Part shown: piece by piece, positions 31,780 to 40,282 of the stretch
Layout of the letters: each line of letters starts with the position of its first letter
How positions within the stretch are numbered: the stretch's first letter is position 1
Assembly: GCA_035536185.1 (NCBI GenBank)
Contig: DATLOM010000058.1
Location: 41,537-105,536, forward strand
Reading direction: 5' to 3'
Length of the DNA: 64,000 bases
DNA from: GCA-2861595 sp035536185
GTDB taxonomy: Bacteria; Actinomycetota; Acidimicrobiia; Acidimicrobiales; GCA-2861595
Translations under genes and position numbers: made by a program
Notes under the pieces: model-generated
The model's database searches: none
What the model was told of the DNA's origin: nothing
Seen by the model: only the letters and a program-made list of their open reading frames with translations

Positions 31780-32717
31780 GGCCTCACCTTCTCCTGCCGC
31801 CACTTCACCGGTGCCGACTGCTGGAAGAAGCGGCGGGCCACGGCGGCGCCGGCCTCGGCACATGCCGTCTGGAGGGCCCGCAGGTGCGCGGGCACGTCGG
31901 CCAGCAGCTCACGGACGCCGGCGAACTCCAGCTCGTTCCGGGCCCGCCCGAGGATCCGGCGGGCCTCGTCCTCCCGGCCCGCCCGCCCCGTGGCCGGCCC
32001 CAGCTCGGCCAGGCACTGCTCGGCCAGGCCGAGGGCGTGGAAGGCCGAGCGGGGGAAGAGCCGGTCGAGGAGGAGGAACTCGGCCACCAGCGACGAGTCC
32101 ACTCCCCGCCGGTAGGTCCGAAGGAAAGCCTCGTGGGCCGAGCAGGACCGCAGGGTGGTGACCCAGTCCGGGGAATCTGACGGGTCACAGAACCCGGCGA
32201 GCAGGAGCCGTGCTGTCATGTCGACTCTCTCGAGGCTGCGCCCGAGGACCAGGAACCTCCACCCGTCGTCGCGGGCCATGGTGGAGTCGGCCAGGCCGGC
32301 CATCATGGCGGCGCGCTCCTTGACGTACTGGAAGAACACGTGCGGCCCCATGTCGTCGGCCTGGCGCCTCTGGCCCGGCAGCGCCAGCCAGGTGGCGTTG
32401 AGGCATTCCCACATCTCGGTCGAGAGCACTTCACGGACGCCGCGGGCGTTCTCCCGCGCCGCGCCGAGAGAGCCGATCATCGAGCAGGCGTCGGACTCGT
32501 CGAACCCGAGCAGCTCGACCACCTTCTGGGCGTTGAGGGGCCCGGCGGGAGGCGTGGTGCCCATCACCCCGAGGAGGATCCGGCAGGCGGCTTCCTCCCC
32601 GAGGGTCGGGTCCTCGAGGATGTGGTGCACGTGCACGTCGAGGATGCGGGCGGTGTCCTCGGCCCGCTCCACGTAACGACCGACCCAGTAGAGCGACTCG
32701 GCGATCCGGCTCAGCAC
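31776..32717 (-). CDS. Alpha-E (DUF403) protein
   Basis: 313 residues, almost entirely helical, starting MLSRIAESLYWVGRYVERAE, the family's signature N terminus. Further conserved stretches are ARENARGVREVLSTEMWECL, RDDGWRFLVLGRSLERVDMT and LLLDRLFPRSAFHAL. GTG start at 32717 overlaps the ATP-grasp gene by 7 bp, and the stop overlaps the transglutaminase start. Alpha-E proteins always travel with DUF404/407 ATP-grasp proteins; they probably bind the peptide product or act as partner subunit. Confidence 0.92.
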   Translation of the reverse strand: MLSRIAESLYWVGRYVERAEDTARILDVHVHHILEDPTLGEEAACRILLGVMGTTPPAGPLNAQKVVELLGFDESDACSMIGSLGAARENARGVREVLSTEMWECLNATWLALPGQRRQADDMGPHVFFQYVKERAAMMAGLADSTMARDDGWRFLVLGRSLERVDMTARLLLAGFCDPSDSPDWVTTLRSCSAHEAFLRTYRRGVDSSLVAEFLLLDRLFPRSAFHALGLAEQCLAELGPATGRAGREDEARRILGRARNELEFAGVRELLADVPAHLRALQTACAEAGAAVARRFFQQSAPVKWRQEKVRP

Positions 32718-34306
32718 GGCCCCACCCCCTGCCGCGGCCGCGGCTGCGGCTGTTGCTGCTGTTGGGCGGCCTGCGCCACCGCCGGCCCGGGGTCCGGCCG
32801 GGGACCGGTGCGGGGCTCACCGCCCGCCACCTCGCCGCCGCCACCAGCCGCCTTCCGCTGAGGGGAGCTCCGCTCCGTCTCGTCGGCCAGCACCCAGGTG
32901 TCCTTGCTGCCGCCACCCTGGCTGGAGTTGACCACGAGGCTGCCCTCCGGGAGGGCCACCCTGGTGAGCCCTCCCGGAACGACCCAGACCCGCTCCCCGT
33001 CGTTCACGGCGAAGGGACGAAGGTCGAGATGACGGGCCTGAAGATGGCCACCTACCCAGGTGGGAGCGGTGGAGAGCTGAACCGTCTCCTGGGCGATCCA
33101 GCCGCGGGGGTTGGCCAGGATGGCCGTCCGGGCGTCGGCCAGCTCCTCGTCGCTGGCCGCCGGCCCGATCAGCAGCCCCCTGCCACCCGAGGCGTCGACC
33201 GGCTTGACGACGAGGCGGTCGAGGCGGGGGAGGGCGAAGTCGAGTTGCTCGGGCTCGCACAACCGGTAGGTCGGCACATTCGGCAGGATCGGCTTGTCGC
33301 CGAAGTAGTACTCGATCATGGCCGGGACGTAGGTGTAGACGAGCTTGTCGTCGGCTACGCCGTTGCCGACGGCATTGGCGATGGTGACCCGGCCGGCGCG
33401 CGCCGCGTTGAGGATCCCGGGGCATCCGAGCATGGCGTCGGTGCGGAAGTGGAGAGGGTCGAGGTAGTCGTCGTCGACCCGCCGGTACACCACGTCGACC
33501 CGCTGGTCGCCGGTGGTGCTGCGCATGTACACGGTGTTGTTGCGGCACACGAGGTCACGCCCCTCGACCAGCTCCACGCCCATCTGGCGGGCCAGGAAGG
33601 TGTGCTCGAAGTACGCCGAGTTGTAGATGCCGGGAGTGAGCACCACCACGGTGGGGTCGCCCGAGCCCGTGGGCGCCGCCGCCCGCAGGGCCTCGAGGAG
33701 CCGGGCCGGGTAGCTGTTGACCGGCCGGACGCGGTGGCTGGCGAACAGCTCGGGGAAGACCCTCGACATGGTGCGCCGGTTCTCGACGACGTAGGAGATC
33801 CCGGAGGGCGTGCGCACGTTGTCCTCCAACACCCGCAGGGTGCCGTCACCGTCGCGAACGACATCGATACCGGCCACGTGGATGCGCACGCCGTTGGGCG
33901 GCGACACTCCGACCGCGGGCCGGTGGAAGTGGGTCGAGCTGGTGACGAGGGCAGTGGGGACCACCCCGTCGGCGAGGATCTTGCCGGCCCCGTAGATGTC
34001 TTCCAGGAAGGCCTCGAGGGCCAGCACCCGCTGGGCCACGCCCGCCTCCAGCACCGCCCATTCGTCGGCGGCCAGGATGCGGGGCACGAGATCCAGCGGG
34101 AAGGGCCGTTCCTCTCCCGACAGCGAGAAGGTGATGCCCTGGTCCCGGAAAGCGCGGTCGCGGGCCGCGCACCGGCGCTCGAAGTCCTCGTCGGACAGCG
34201 CCTGCAGGGCCTCGTGCAGGGGCTCGCAGGCGGAACGGGGCACGCCGGGGGACTCGAACATCTCGTCCCACGTGGCGCTCCGGTAGCCGTCGAGGAGGTC
34301 ACCCAC
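32711..34306 (-). CDS. Circularly permuted ATP-grasp ligase (DUF404/DUF407)
   Basis: 531 residues from GTG at 34306. N-terminal DUF404-type region: YRSATWDEMFESPGVPRSAC and SRVFPELFASHRVRPVNSYP. ATP-grasp core: DLVCRNNTVYMRSTTG, VIEYYFGDKPILPNVPT-like stretch, RLDRLVVKPVDASGGRG and SLVVNSSQGGGSKDTWVL. A ~55-residue Gly/Pro/Gln tail (QQQQQPQPRPRQ) is not conserved. Longer frames would overlap the divergent SDR gene. It heads the operon with alpha-E and transglutaminase proteins. Expected chemistry is ATP-dependent amide ligation; substrates are unknown. Confidence 0.92.
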   Translation of the reverse strand: MGDLLDGYRSATWDEMFESPGVPRSACEPLHEALQALSDEDFERRCAARDRAFRDQGITFSLSGEERPFPLDLVPRILAADEWAVLEAGVAQRVLALEAFLEDIYGAGKILADGVVPTALVTSSTHFHRPAVGVSPPNGVRIHVAGIDVVRDGDGTLRVLEDNVRTPSGISYVVENRRTMSRVFPELFASHRVRPVNSYPARLLEALRAAAPTGSGDPTVVVLTPGIYNSAYFEHTFLARQMGVELVEGRDLVCRNNTVYMRSTTGDQRVDVVYRRVDDDYLDPLHFRTDAMLGCPGILNAARAGRVTIANAVGNGVADDKLVYTYVPAMIEYYFGDKPILPNVPTYRLCEPEQLDFALPRLDRLVVKPVDASGGRGLLIGPAASDEELADARTAILANPRGWIAQETVQLSTAPTWVGGHLQARHLDLRPFAVNDGERVWVVPGGLTRVALPEGSLVVNSSQGGGSKDTWVLADETERSSPQRKAAGGGGEVAGGEPRTGPRPDPGPAVAQAAQQQQQPQPRPRQGVGPC

Positions 34307-34394
34307 CTCCCCATCGTTAGCAGCCCGGCGTTTCCTCCTCGTTACATCCGAGCCCCGGCGCACGCGGTTGGCCGAGCTCCCCAGCGGGGAAGCT

Positions 34395-35405
34395 GTGCCC
34401 GTGGCCGGTCGTGTGGTGGTGGTGACAGGGGCGTCAGCCGGTATCGGGCGGGCCGCCGTGCGCCTGTTCGCCGAGAACGGCGACGACGTGGCCCTGCTGG
34501 CCAGAGGTGAGGCAGGGCTGCAGGCGGCGGCCAAGGAGGTCGTGGCCGCCGGGGGTCGCGCCCTCGTCGTCCCCACCGACGTCGCCCACGACGATCAGGT
34601 GGAGGCGGCGGCGGAGAAGGTCGAGCGGGAGCTCGGCCCCATGGACGTGTGGGTCAACAACGCCTTCAGCTCCGTGTTCGCCCCCTCATGGGACACCACG
34701 TCAGAGGAGCTCCGCCGCATCACCGAGGTGAGCTACCTCGGCTTCGTGTGGGGCACCAACGCCGCCCTGCGCCGTATGCGGCCTCGGGACCGGGGCACGA
34801 TCGTCCAGGTCGGTTCGGCCCTCGCCTACCGGGGCATCCCGTTACAGGCCGGCTACTGCGGTGCCAAGCACGCCATCCAGGCGTTCACCGAGTCCGTCCG
34901 CTGCGAGCTGCTGCACGAAAGGAGCAACGTGCGGATCACCATGGTGCAGCTGCCGGCGGTCAACACGCCGCAGTTCGGCTGGGTGCTGTCACGCCTGCCC
35001 CGCGAGCCGCAGCCGGTGCCGCCGATCTACCAGCCCGAGGTGGCGGCCAGGGCCATTATCCACGCCGCCGGTGATCCCGGCCGGCGTGAGTACTGGGTCG
35101 GTGCCACGACCGCCGTCACCCTGCTGGCCAACGCCGTGGCGCCGGGGCTGCTCGACCGTTACCTGGGCCGAACCGGCCCGGACAGCCAGCAGACCGACCG
35201 GCCCGTATCCCCGAGCCGCCCCGCCAACCTCTGGGAGCCGGTGGACCGGTCCGACGACCATGGTGCCCACGGCGCCTTCGACGACCGCGCCCATTCCCGC
35301 AGCACCCAGTGGTGGGGGACCACCCACCGCCGCGCCCTGGCCGGCGGTGCCGCCGTTGCCGCGGCGACCGGCGCCCTGCTCAGGCGCTCGTCCCGCTCCT
35401 CCTGA
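34395..35405 (+). CDS. Short-chain dehydrogenase/reductase
   Basis: 336 residues from GTG at 34395, with GGGGAA upstream. The classical NAD(P) motif TGASAGIG (11-18), the NNAFSS segment, Ser141, and the catalytic YCGAK (Tyr154, Lys158) are intact. A C-terminal extension beyond the usual ~250 residues (about 245-336) is Pro/Arg/His-rich and ends in a weakly hydrophobic RALAGGAAVAAATGALLRR, possibly a membrane association. Substrate unknown. A TTG at 34368 is an alternative start. Confidence 0.88.
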   Translation: MPVAGRVVVVTGASAGIGRAAVRLFAENGDDVALLARGEAGLQAAAKEVVAAGGRALVVPTDVAHDDQVEAAAEKVERELGPMDVWVNNAFSSVFAPSWDTTSEELRRITEVSYLGFVWGTNAALRRMRPRDRGTIVQVGSALAYRGIPLQAGYCGAKHAIQAFTESVRCELLHERSNVRITMVQLPAVNTPQFGWVLSRLPREPQPVPPIYQPEVAARAIIHAAGDPGRREYWVGATTAVTLLANAVAPGLLDRYLGRTGPDSQQTDRPVSPSRPANLWEPVDRSDDHGAHGAFDDRAHSRSTQWWGTTHRRALAGGAAVAAATGALLRRSSRSS

Positions 35406-35422
35406 GGGGCGGCGGCACCGGG

Positions 35423-35701
35423 TCAGGCGGGGCTTCGGCCCTCCTCTGCGGCGGGGGCGGACTTGGAGCCGCCGGCGGTGGGGTCGGCCGCCAGCATCTC
35501 CTTCAACAAGGGCTCGCTGCCTTCGTCGGACGGGGGCCCGGTTGAGGGCTCGTTGCCGGCCCCGGGAGAGGGCCCGCTCGGGGGCGTGGTGGGGGAGGGC
35601 CACTCGCCGCCGCCCAGCACCGTGTCGGCCCCTGTGACCTCCTGGGCCACCCGCTCGTCGTCCTCCGGGAGCGGCACGCTCTCGACCCTCTTGTCCGTCA
35701 T
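35423..35701 (-). CDS. Disordered acidic hypothetical protein
   Basis: 92 residues from ATG at 35701: MTDKRVESVPLPEDDERVAQ, then a Gly/Pro/Ser/Glu-rich region without predicted structure. No domain is recognised. It is convergent with the SDR gene and divergent from glutamine synthetase, with a long inverted repeat just upstream. Coding character is modest; it could be a real intrinsically disordered protein or a spurious frame. Confidence 0.4.
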   Translation of the reverse strand: MTDKRVESVPLPEDDERVAQEVTGADTVLGGGEWPSPTTPPSGPSPGAGNEPSTGPPSDEGSEPLLKEMLAADPTAGGSKSAPAAEEGRSPA

Positions 35702-35758
35702 GGGTGGAGATGTTCCCGACCGCAGCAACGGCCAACCAGAGGCCGCTGCGGGCACCGA

Positions 35759-35850
35759 AGGGTCCGCCGCAGAACTACTTGCATCTTCTGAGTGACCTTC
35801 ATCTGCGGGTTCATCATTGTTTTCGTGCAAGTAGTTCTGCGGCGGCCCCT
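35759..35850. repeat. Long inverted repeat upstream of glutamine synthetase
   Basis: CCGCCGCAGAACTACTTGCA (35764-35783) is repeated in inverse at 35826-35845 without mismatch; the pairing extends to 24 of 25 positions (35759-35783 / 35826-35850) around a 42-base loop. The right arm shares the pattern CGTG..AGTAGTTC with the inverted repeat at 62664-62770. It lies between divergent genes, 100 bp upstream of the glnA start. Confidence 0.9.
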
Positions 35851-35949
35851 AAGCCACGAAACCTTCCGTTCACATTTGTGCAAAGCACGAGAAATGTGGC
35901 GGTGGCAGACTCTGGTGACACCCATCGGAGAGACCCCCGGGAGACAATC

Positions 35950-36951
35950 GTGACCATCAAGGCCGAGTACATCTGGATCGACGGAACCGAGCCCTCGCCG
36001 CTCCTGCGCTCGAAGACGAAGATCATCGACAGCCCCCTCGACCTGCCCATCTGGGGATTCGACGGGTCCAGCACCAACCAGGCTCCGGGCAAGGCTTCGG
36101 ACTGCGTGCTCAAGCCGGTGTTCTCCTGCCCGGACCCCATCCGGGGCGGGAACCACGTCCTGGTGATGAGCGAGGTGCTGCTCACGGACATGACGCCGCA
36201 CCCCACCAACACCCGCCATGTCCTCGCCGGCATCATGGAGAAGTACGCCGACCAGGAGCCCTGGTTCGGGATCGAGCAGGAGTACACCATGTTCAAGGGG
36301 AGCCGTCCGCTGGGCTTCCCCGAGAGTGGCGGGTACCCAGGAGCCCAGGGGCCCTACTACTGCGGCGTGGGTGCCGACGACGTCTACGGCCGGCCTGTCG
36401 TCGAGGCCCACATGGAGGCCTGCCTGCAGGCCGGCCTGTCACTGTCCGGCATCAACGCGGAAGTCATGCCCGGGCAGTGGGAGTTCCAGATCGGCCCCCT
36501 CTCGCCCCTCGAGGTCTCCGACCAGCTGTGGCTCGCCCGCTGGATGCTCCACCGCATCGGCGAGGACCATGGCATCTCCATCACCCTCGACCCCAAGCCG
36601 GTCCGGGGCGACTGGAACGGCGCCGGCGCCCACACCAACTTCTCCACCAGGGCCATGCGTGAGTCCTACGACGCGGTGATCACCGCGGCCGAGGCGCTGG
36701 GCAAGAACGCCGACCACCATGTGATGAACTACGGCGACGGCATCGAGATGCGCCTCACCGGCCAGCACGAGACGGCGCCGTACAACGAGTTCAACTACGG
36801 CGTGTCCGACCGGGGCGCCTCGGTGCGCATCCCATGGCAGGTGGAGAAGGACAAGCGGGGGTACCTGGAGGACCGTCGTCCGAACGCCAACTGCGACCCG
36901 TACACCGTCACCCGCCTCATCGTCGAGACCTGCTGCTCGGCCCTGGCCTGA
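35950..36951 (+). CDS. glnII: Glutamine synthetase, type II (eukaryote-like)
   Basis: 333 residues, the short GSII form rather than the ~470-residue GSI. Conserved blocks: EYIWIDG near the N terminus, LPIWGFDGSSTNQAPGKASD, WFGIEQEYTM, PGQWEFQIGP, NGAGAHTNFSTRAMR, TGQHETAPYNEFNYGVSDRG and RRPNANCDPY. It ligates ammonia to glutamate using ATP. GSII lacks the adenylylation site used by GlnE on GSI, so control should be transcriptional or by effectors. Start is GTG at 35950 after GGGAG. A GSI gene is not in this window. Confidence 0.93.
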   Translation: MTIKAEYIWIDGTEPSPLLRSKTKIIDSPLDLPIWGFDGSSTNQAPGKASDCVLKPVFSCPDPIRGGNHVLVMSEVLLTDMTPHPTNTRHVLAGIMEKYADQEPWFGIEQEYTMFKGSRPLGFPESGGYPGAQGPYYCGVGADDVYGRPVVEAHMEACLQAGLSLSGINAEVMPGQWEFQIGPLSPLEVSDQLWLARWMLHRIGEDHGISITLDPKPVRGDWNGAGAHTNFSTRAMRESYDAVITAAEALGKNADHHVMNYGDGIEMRLTGQHETAPYNEFNYGVSDRGASVRIPWQVEKDKRGYLEDRRPNANCDPYTVTRLIVETCCSALA

Positions 36952-37718
36952 CCCTCAGCCGCCTCCGCAGCTGGCCCTTCCTCGACTGGCCCCACCCGAT
37001 CGCCTTCGCTCATCGCGGGGGCGCCGCTGACCATCCTGAGAACACCATGGTCGCCTTCAGCGCGGCTGTGGGCCTCGGGTACCGGTACCTGGAGACAGAC
37101 GTCCACGTCACCTCCGACGGCGTCCTCGTCGCCTTCCACGACCACACCCTCGACCGGGTGACCGACAGGCGGGGGCGCATTGCCGAGCTTCCCTACTCCT
37201 ACGTGAGCAAGGCGCGGGTGGGGGGAGAGCCGATCCCGCTCCTGGAGGACATCCTGGGCACGTGGCCCGAGGCCCGGGTGAACATCGACGCCAAGCACGA
37301 TGCCGCCGTCCCGGCCCTCGTCGATGCGGTGAACCGCACCGGTGCCCACGACCGGGTCAACCTGGGCTCGTTCTCCAACCGACGGGTCGAGCGCATCCGG
37401 GAGCTGACCGGCAACCGGGTCTGCACGTGGATGGGGTCCACGGCGGTGATCCGCCTGCGGCTGCACAGCTGGGGCCTTCCCCCTCCCCGTCGGCTCCGCG
37501 CCGCCTGCGCCCAGGTGCCGATCTGCCGGGGGAGGGTGCCCGTCGTCGACCGCCGGCTCGTCGAGGCCGCCCACCGCCAGGGCCTGGTGGTGCACGTGTG
37601 GACGGTGAACGAGCGGCCCGTGATGGAGCGCCTCGTCGACCTCGGTGTCGACGGGATCTTCTCGGACCGCCCCGCCGTCCTGAAGGATGTGCTTACCGAG
37701 CGGGGCCTCTGGGAGTAG
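36948..37718 (+). CDS. Glycerophosphodiester phosphodiesterase
   Basis: About 256 residues of the GDPD TIM barrel: AFAHRGGAADHPENT with His22, Glu31 and the general shape of the active site, YLETDVHVTSDG (metal acids Glu49, Asp51), AFHDHTLDRVTDRRG (His64), NIDAKHD, and HVWTVNE near the end. It hydrolyses glycerophosphodiesters to glycerol-3-phosphate and an alcohol. No ATG, GTG or TTG lies between the glutamine synthetase stop and the conserved barrel start; a CTG (36948) overlapping that stop as CTGA is the best-placed start. The 3' end overlaps the convergent DUF3618 gene by 26 bp. Confidence 0.85.
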   Translation: MTLSRLRSWPFLDWPHPIAFAHRGGAADHPENTMVAFSAAVGLGYRYLETDVHVTSDGVLVAFHDHTLDRVTDRRGRIAELPYSYVSKARVGGEPIPLLEDILGTWPEARVNIDAKHDAAVPALVDAVNRTGAHDRVNLGSFSNRRVERIRELTGNRVCTWMGSTAVIRLRLHSWGLPPPRRLRAACAQVPICRGRVPVVDRRLVEAAHRQGLVVHVWTVNERPVMERLVDLGVDGIFSDRPAVLKDVLTERGLWE

Positions 37719-38646
37719 ACGCCGACGCCCGGGGGCGGGAGCGGCTGGCTCCGCCCTTGGGCGCCGCGGAGGCGCCGGCCCGGGATGCCCTGGCGCTGGT
37801 GGTGGGCCTGCTGGCGCCGGACGTGGTCCTGCGGGCAGAGGCGGACGTGGACGGGCGCGACCTGGCCGAACGCTTCACCGTCTGCTTGGCCGCCTTGGCC
37901 GAGCCCTTGGCTGCGTTCTTGACCGCCGCGGTGGAGGACCTGGCCTCCGACCGGACCCGGCCAGAAGCGGCCTTGGTGGTCGCCTTGACCTCACGGGTGG
38001 TCGTCTGGGCACCCTCCTTCACCTCGCCGGCGGCGCCCTTGGCTTCCTCCTTCACCTGCTCGACGGCGCCCGCGGCCCGCTCCTTCACCTGCTCGAGGCC
38101 GGCCTGAGCGGCGGGCTTGAGCTCCCCCACGATCGAGCGGCCGGCGTCGAGAGCCTGTTCCTTCAGCGGCTCGACCCGCTCCTTCACCCGCCCAGCTACC
38201 TGGCGCTCCCGCTCGGTGGGGGGCAGAAGGCCGGCCACGGCCACGCCGGCCCCGAAAGCCAGGAGGCCGAGGGCGAGAGGTTTGCCGGAAGCCTGCTGGC
38301 TGAGGGCCTCCGCCGCCGAGCCGGCCTTCTCGGCCAGCTTGGCGGGAGCGTCGGCCACCGCGGCGCGACTGCTCCCGTTGCCGGTGCGGCGGGTGACGGC
38401 ACCGGCGCCGTTGGAGGGCGTGCTGTCACCCTGGAGGGACCCCTTCAGCCGGGAGGTGCCCCGGCGGAGGGCGCCTACAGGGTTCAACCGGTTGCGCACC
38501 ACGTCCACCCGTTCGGCCACGTCGGCCTTGGCCCGGGCCGCCACCTTCTTGGGCGCGACACGGTCGCCGAGGGCCTCGAGGGTGGAACCGAGGGCTCCTC
38601 TGGTCTGCTCGATCTCGCTACGGATCTCGTTGGCGTTCTTGCTCAT
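37693..38646 (-). CDS. DUF3618 protein with basic Ala/Ser-rich tail
   Basis: 317 residues. The N terminus matches DUF3618: NANEIRSEIEQTRGALGSTL followed by EALGDRVAPKKV. One hydrophobic segment (about 122-143, PLALGLLAFGAGVAVAGLL) is likely membrane-spanning. The region after it is a long amphipathic helix of LEA/apolipoprotein type (QVKEEAKGAAGEVKEGAQTT), then a Lys/Arg/Ser/Thr tail. Third gene of an operon with a PRC-barrel protein and a holin-X-like protein; such trios are linked to envelope stress in actinobacteria, by inference only. Confidence 0.82.
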   Translation of the reverse strand: MSKNANEIRSEIEQTRGALGSTLEALGDRVAPKKVAARAKADVAERVDVVRNRLNPVGALRRGTSRLKGSLQGDSTPSNGAGAVTRRTGNGSSRAAVADAPAKLAEKAGSAAEALSQQASGKPLALGLLAFGAGVAVAGLLPPTERERQVAGRVKERVEPLKEQALDAGRSIVGELKPAAQAGLEQVKERAAGAVEQVKEEAKGAAGEVKEGAQTTTREVKATTKAASGRVRSEARSSTAAVKNAAKGSAKAAKQTVKRSARSRPSTSASARRTTSGASRPTTSARASRAGASAAPKGGASRSRPRASASTPRGPAR

Positions 38647-38675
38647 CTCTGATCTCCTTTTCGATTTTGAGAGGT

Positions 38676-39134
38676 TCAGCCCTCGGTCGATGCCCACGGG
38701 CGGCCGAAGTTGGGTTCGGTGGCGGCACCACGTGACAGGGACTCCTTGGCGACCTGCACGTCGTCCTTGATCGTCCGCACCGTCTGCTGTGGCCCGCCCA
38801 CCTGGGACACCCTCCCCTTGGCCACGCCGGCCAGGACGGCGGCCGTCACCAGGTAGAGCACTCCTACGACGAGCGCAGCTACGCCGTCGGGGAGGAAGCT
38901 GGCGAGCGCGAACCCCAGGGCCACCGAGAGCGCCTGGAGAGCGAGGAAGGCCACGATGGCGGAGGCGGTGAACATGGCCCCGGCCTGGGCCACCTTCGAG
39001 GCGGTCTCCTTCATCTCGACCTTGGCCAGCTCGACTTCCTTGCGGATGAGGGTGGTGGCCCCCTCGCTGAAGTCCGCCAAGAGTTCCTGGATTGAGCGGT
39101 CGTCGCTCGTGCCGGTACCGGAGCGGGCCATCAT
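38676..39134 (-). CDS. Actinobacterial holin-X / YqjE-like (DUF1469) membrane protein
   Basis: 152 residues. A helical N terminus (SIQELLADFSEGATTLIRKE) is followed by two membrane helices (about 52-75 and 80-102) separated by a short loop, and a soluble C terminus. This is the layout of the holin-X/DUF1469 family, whose name does not imply phage lysis. It overlaps the upstream PRC-barrel gene by 4 bp (ATGA type) and is followed by the DUF3618 gene. Confidence 0.82.
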   Translation of the reverse strand: MMARSGTGTSDDRSIQELLADFSEGATTLIRKEVELAKVEMKETASKVAQAGAMFTASAIVAFLALQALSVALGFALASFLPDGVAALVVGVLYLVTAAVLAGVAKGRVSQVGGPQQTVRTIKDDVQVAKESLSRGAATEPNFGRPWASTEG

Positions 39135-40177
39135 CGGCCCCTCCCGTTCCCGGCGCCCACCGCGGTGCGGCTGGGGGTGATGTCACCGTCGGCATCGACT
39201 TCGGCCTGGCCGCCGTCGCCGGCGCTGCGGATGAGCCGCCCGATGCCGAACCCGGCCACCGCGGCCCCGAGCACGAACGTGCCGGGCCGAGCCTTGGCGA
39301 AGGACCTCAGGTCCTCGACCAGGCCCTCCGGCCCGCGGGCCTCGATCTCCTTGGCCACGTTGGTGAGGCGCTCGGCAGCCTGGGAGACGTACTGGGCCAG
39401 AGCCCCGGCCTGGTCAGGACGACCTTCGGCCAGCGCCCTGGCCTCGTCGCCCAACCGGCGCAGGGAGTCGGACAGGATCTGGGTCTGGGTCTGGACCTGC
39501 CCCTGGATCTCGCTCCGGGTGCCCTGGATGAGGGTCCGGGCCTGGTTGGTGAGCTCCTCGCTGACCTGGGTGGCCTGCTCCCGGGCCGTCCCGGCCAGCT
39601 CGGTGGCCTGGCCGGCGGCGGTGCGGGCCACCTCCTGGCCCTGCTGAACGGCGGTGGAGGCGACGCGCTTGCCCTCCTCGGCGGCGGTGGACGCCACCCG
39701 GCTGCCCTGGTCGGCGGCCGCCGACGCAACCCTCGTGCCCTCGTCGGCGGCCACGCCCGCTGCCTCCCGGGGGGACGGGCTGTCGCCCGTGGCCCGGCGC
39801 CGGCCCCTGGACCGGGAGGACTCGCCGGCACCGTTGGCCGCCCGGTTGCGGGCCCGGCTGCGCCCGCTGCCGTAGTGGCGGTAGAGCGCGGCAGCCTCGT
39901 CGTCGGTCACATGCCGGGGCAGGTCGGAATGGCGGGCCGGTGCACCGAGCACCTCGTCGACATCGACCGGCAGCCAGACGCCATCCTCGGTGGGCGTGGC
40001 CCCCACGAGGGGCGCCAGAGTCAGTTCCCCGTCGGTCACCTCGATGGCCGCCCACTCCGGCTGGCGGGTACCGTTCTGCAGGTAGATCCCTCGGATCTCG
40101 CCTATCTGCGCACCGTTCTCGTCGAGGGCTGGTTCCCCGACGAGGTCCTGCGGGTCCTTCGTGGCTGTCTGGCTCAC
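39131..40177 (-). CDS. PRC-barrel protein with 11-residue helical repeats
   Basis: 348 residues from GTG at 40177. PRC-barrel domain at about 10-80 (LVGEPALDENGAQIGEIRGI). After an Arg-rich linker, six contiguous 11-residue units fill about 147-212: GTRVASAAADQ, GSRVASTAAEE, GKRVASTAVQQ, GQEVARTAAGQ, ATELAGTAREQ, ATQVSEELTNQ, a hendecad pattern of long amphipathic helices. A coiled-coil segment and a weak hydrophobic segment (PGTFVLGAAVAGFGIGRLI) follow. First gene of the operon with holin-X-like and DUF3618 proteins. Confidence 0.83.
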   Translation of the reverse strand: MSQTATKDPQDLVGEPALDENGAQIGEIRGIYLQNGTRQPEWAAIEVTDGELTLAPLVGATPTEDGVWLPVDVDEVLGAPARHSDLPRHVTDDEAAALYRHYGSGRSRARNRAANGAGESSRSRGRRRATGDSPSPREAAGVAADEGTRVASAAADQGSRVASTAAEEGKRVASTAVQQGQEVARTAAGQATELAGTAREQATQVSEELTNQARTLIQGTRSEIQGQVQTQTQILSDSLRRLGDEARALAEGRPDQAGALAQYVSQAAERLTNVAKEIEARGPEGLVEDLRSFAKARPGTFVLGAAVAGFGIGRLIRSAGDGGQAEVDADGDITPSRTAVGAGNGRGR

Positions 40178-40282
40178 GCTCGTCCTCCTGTCGTCCGCGT
40201 CGAACTCGCGTCCTACCCCCGGGCCCTCTGCCCATACCATCCAGCCATTCCCAACGGTTCCGCCGACGCGCGCTTCGAGCGG

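Noticed and set aside
35850..35949. Possible GlnR box upstream of glutamine synthetase
   Set aside because: GAAAC and GTTCAC-like words are present but spacing and sequence do not fit the usual GTNAC-N6-GAAAC pattern well enough to call.
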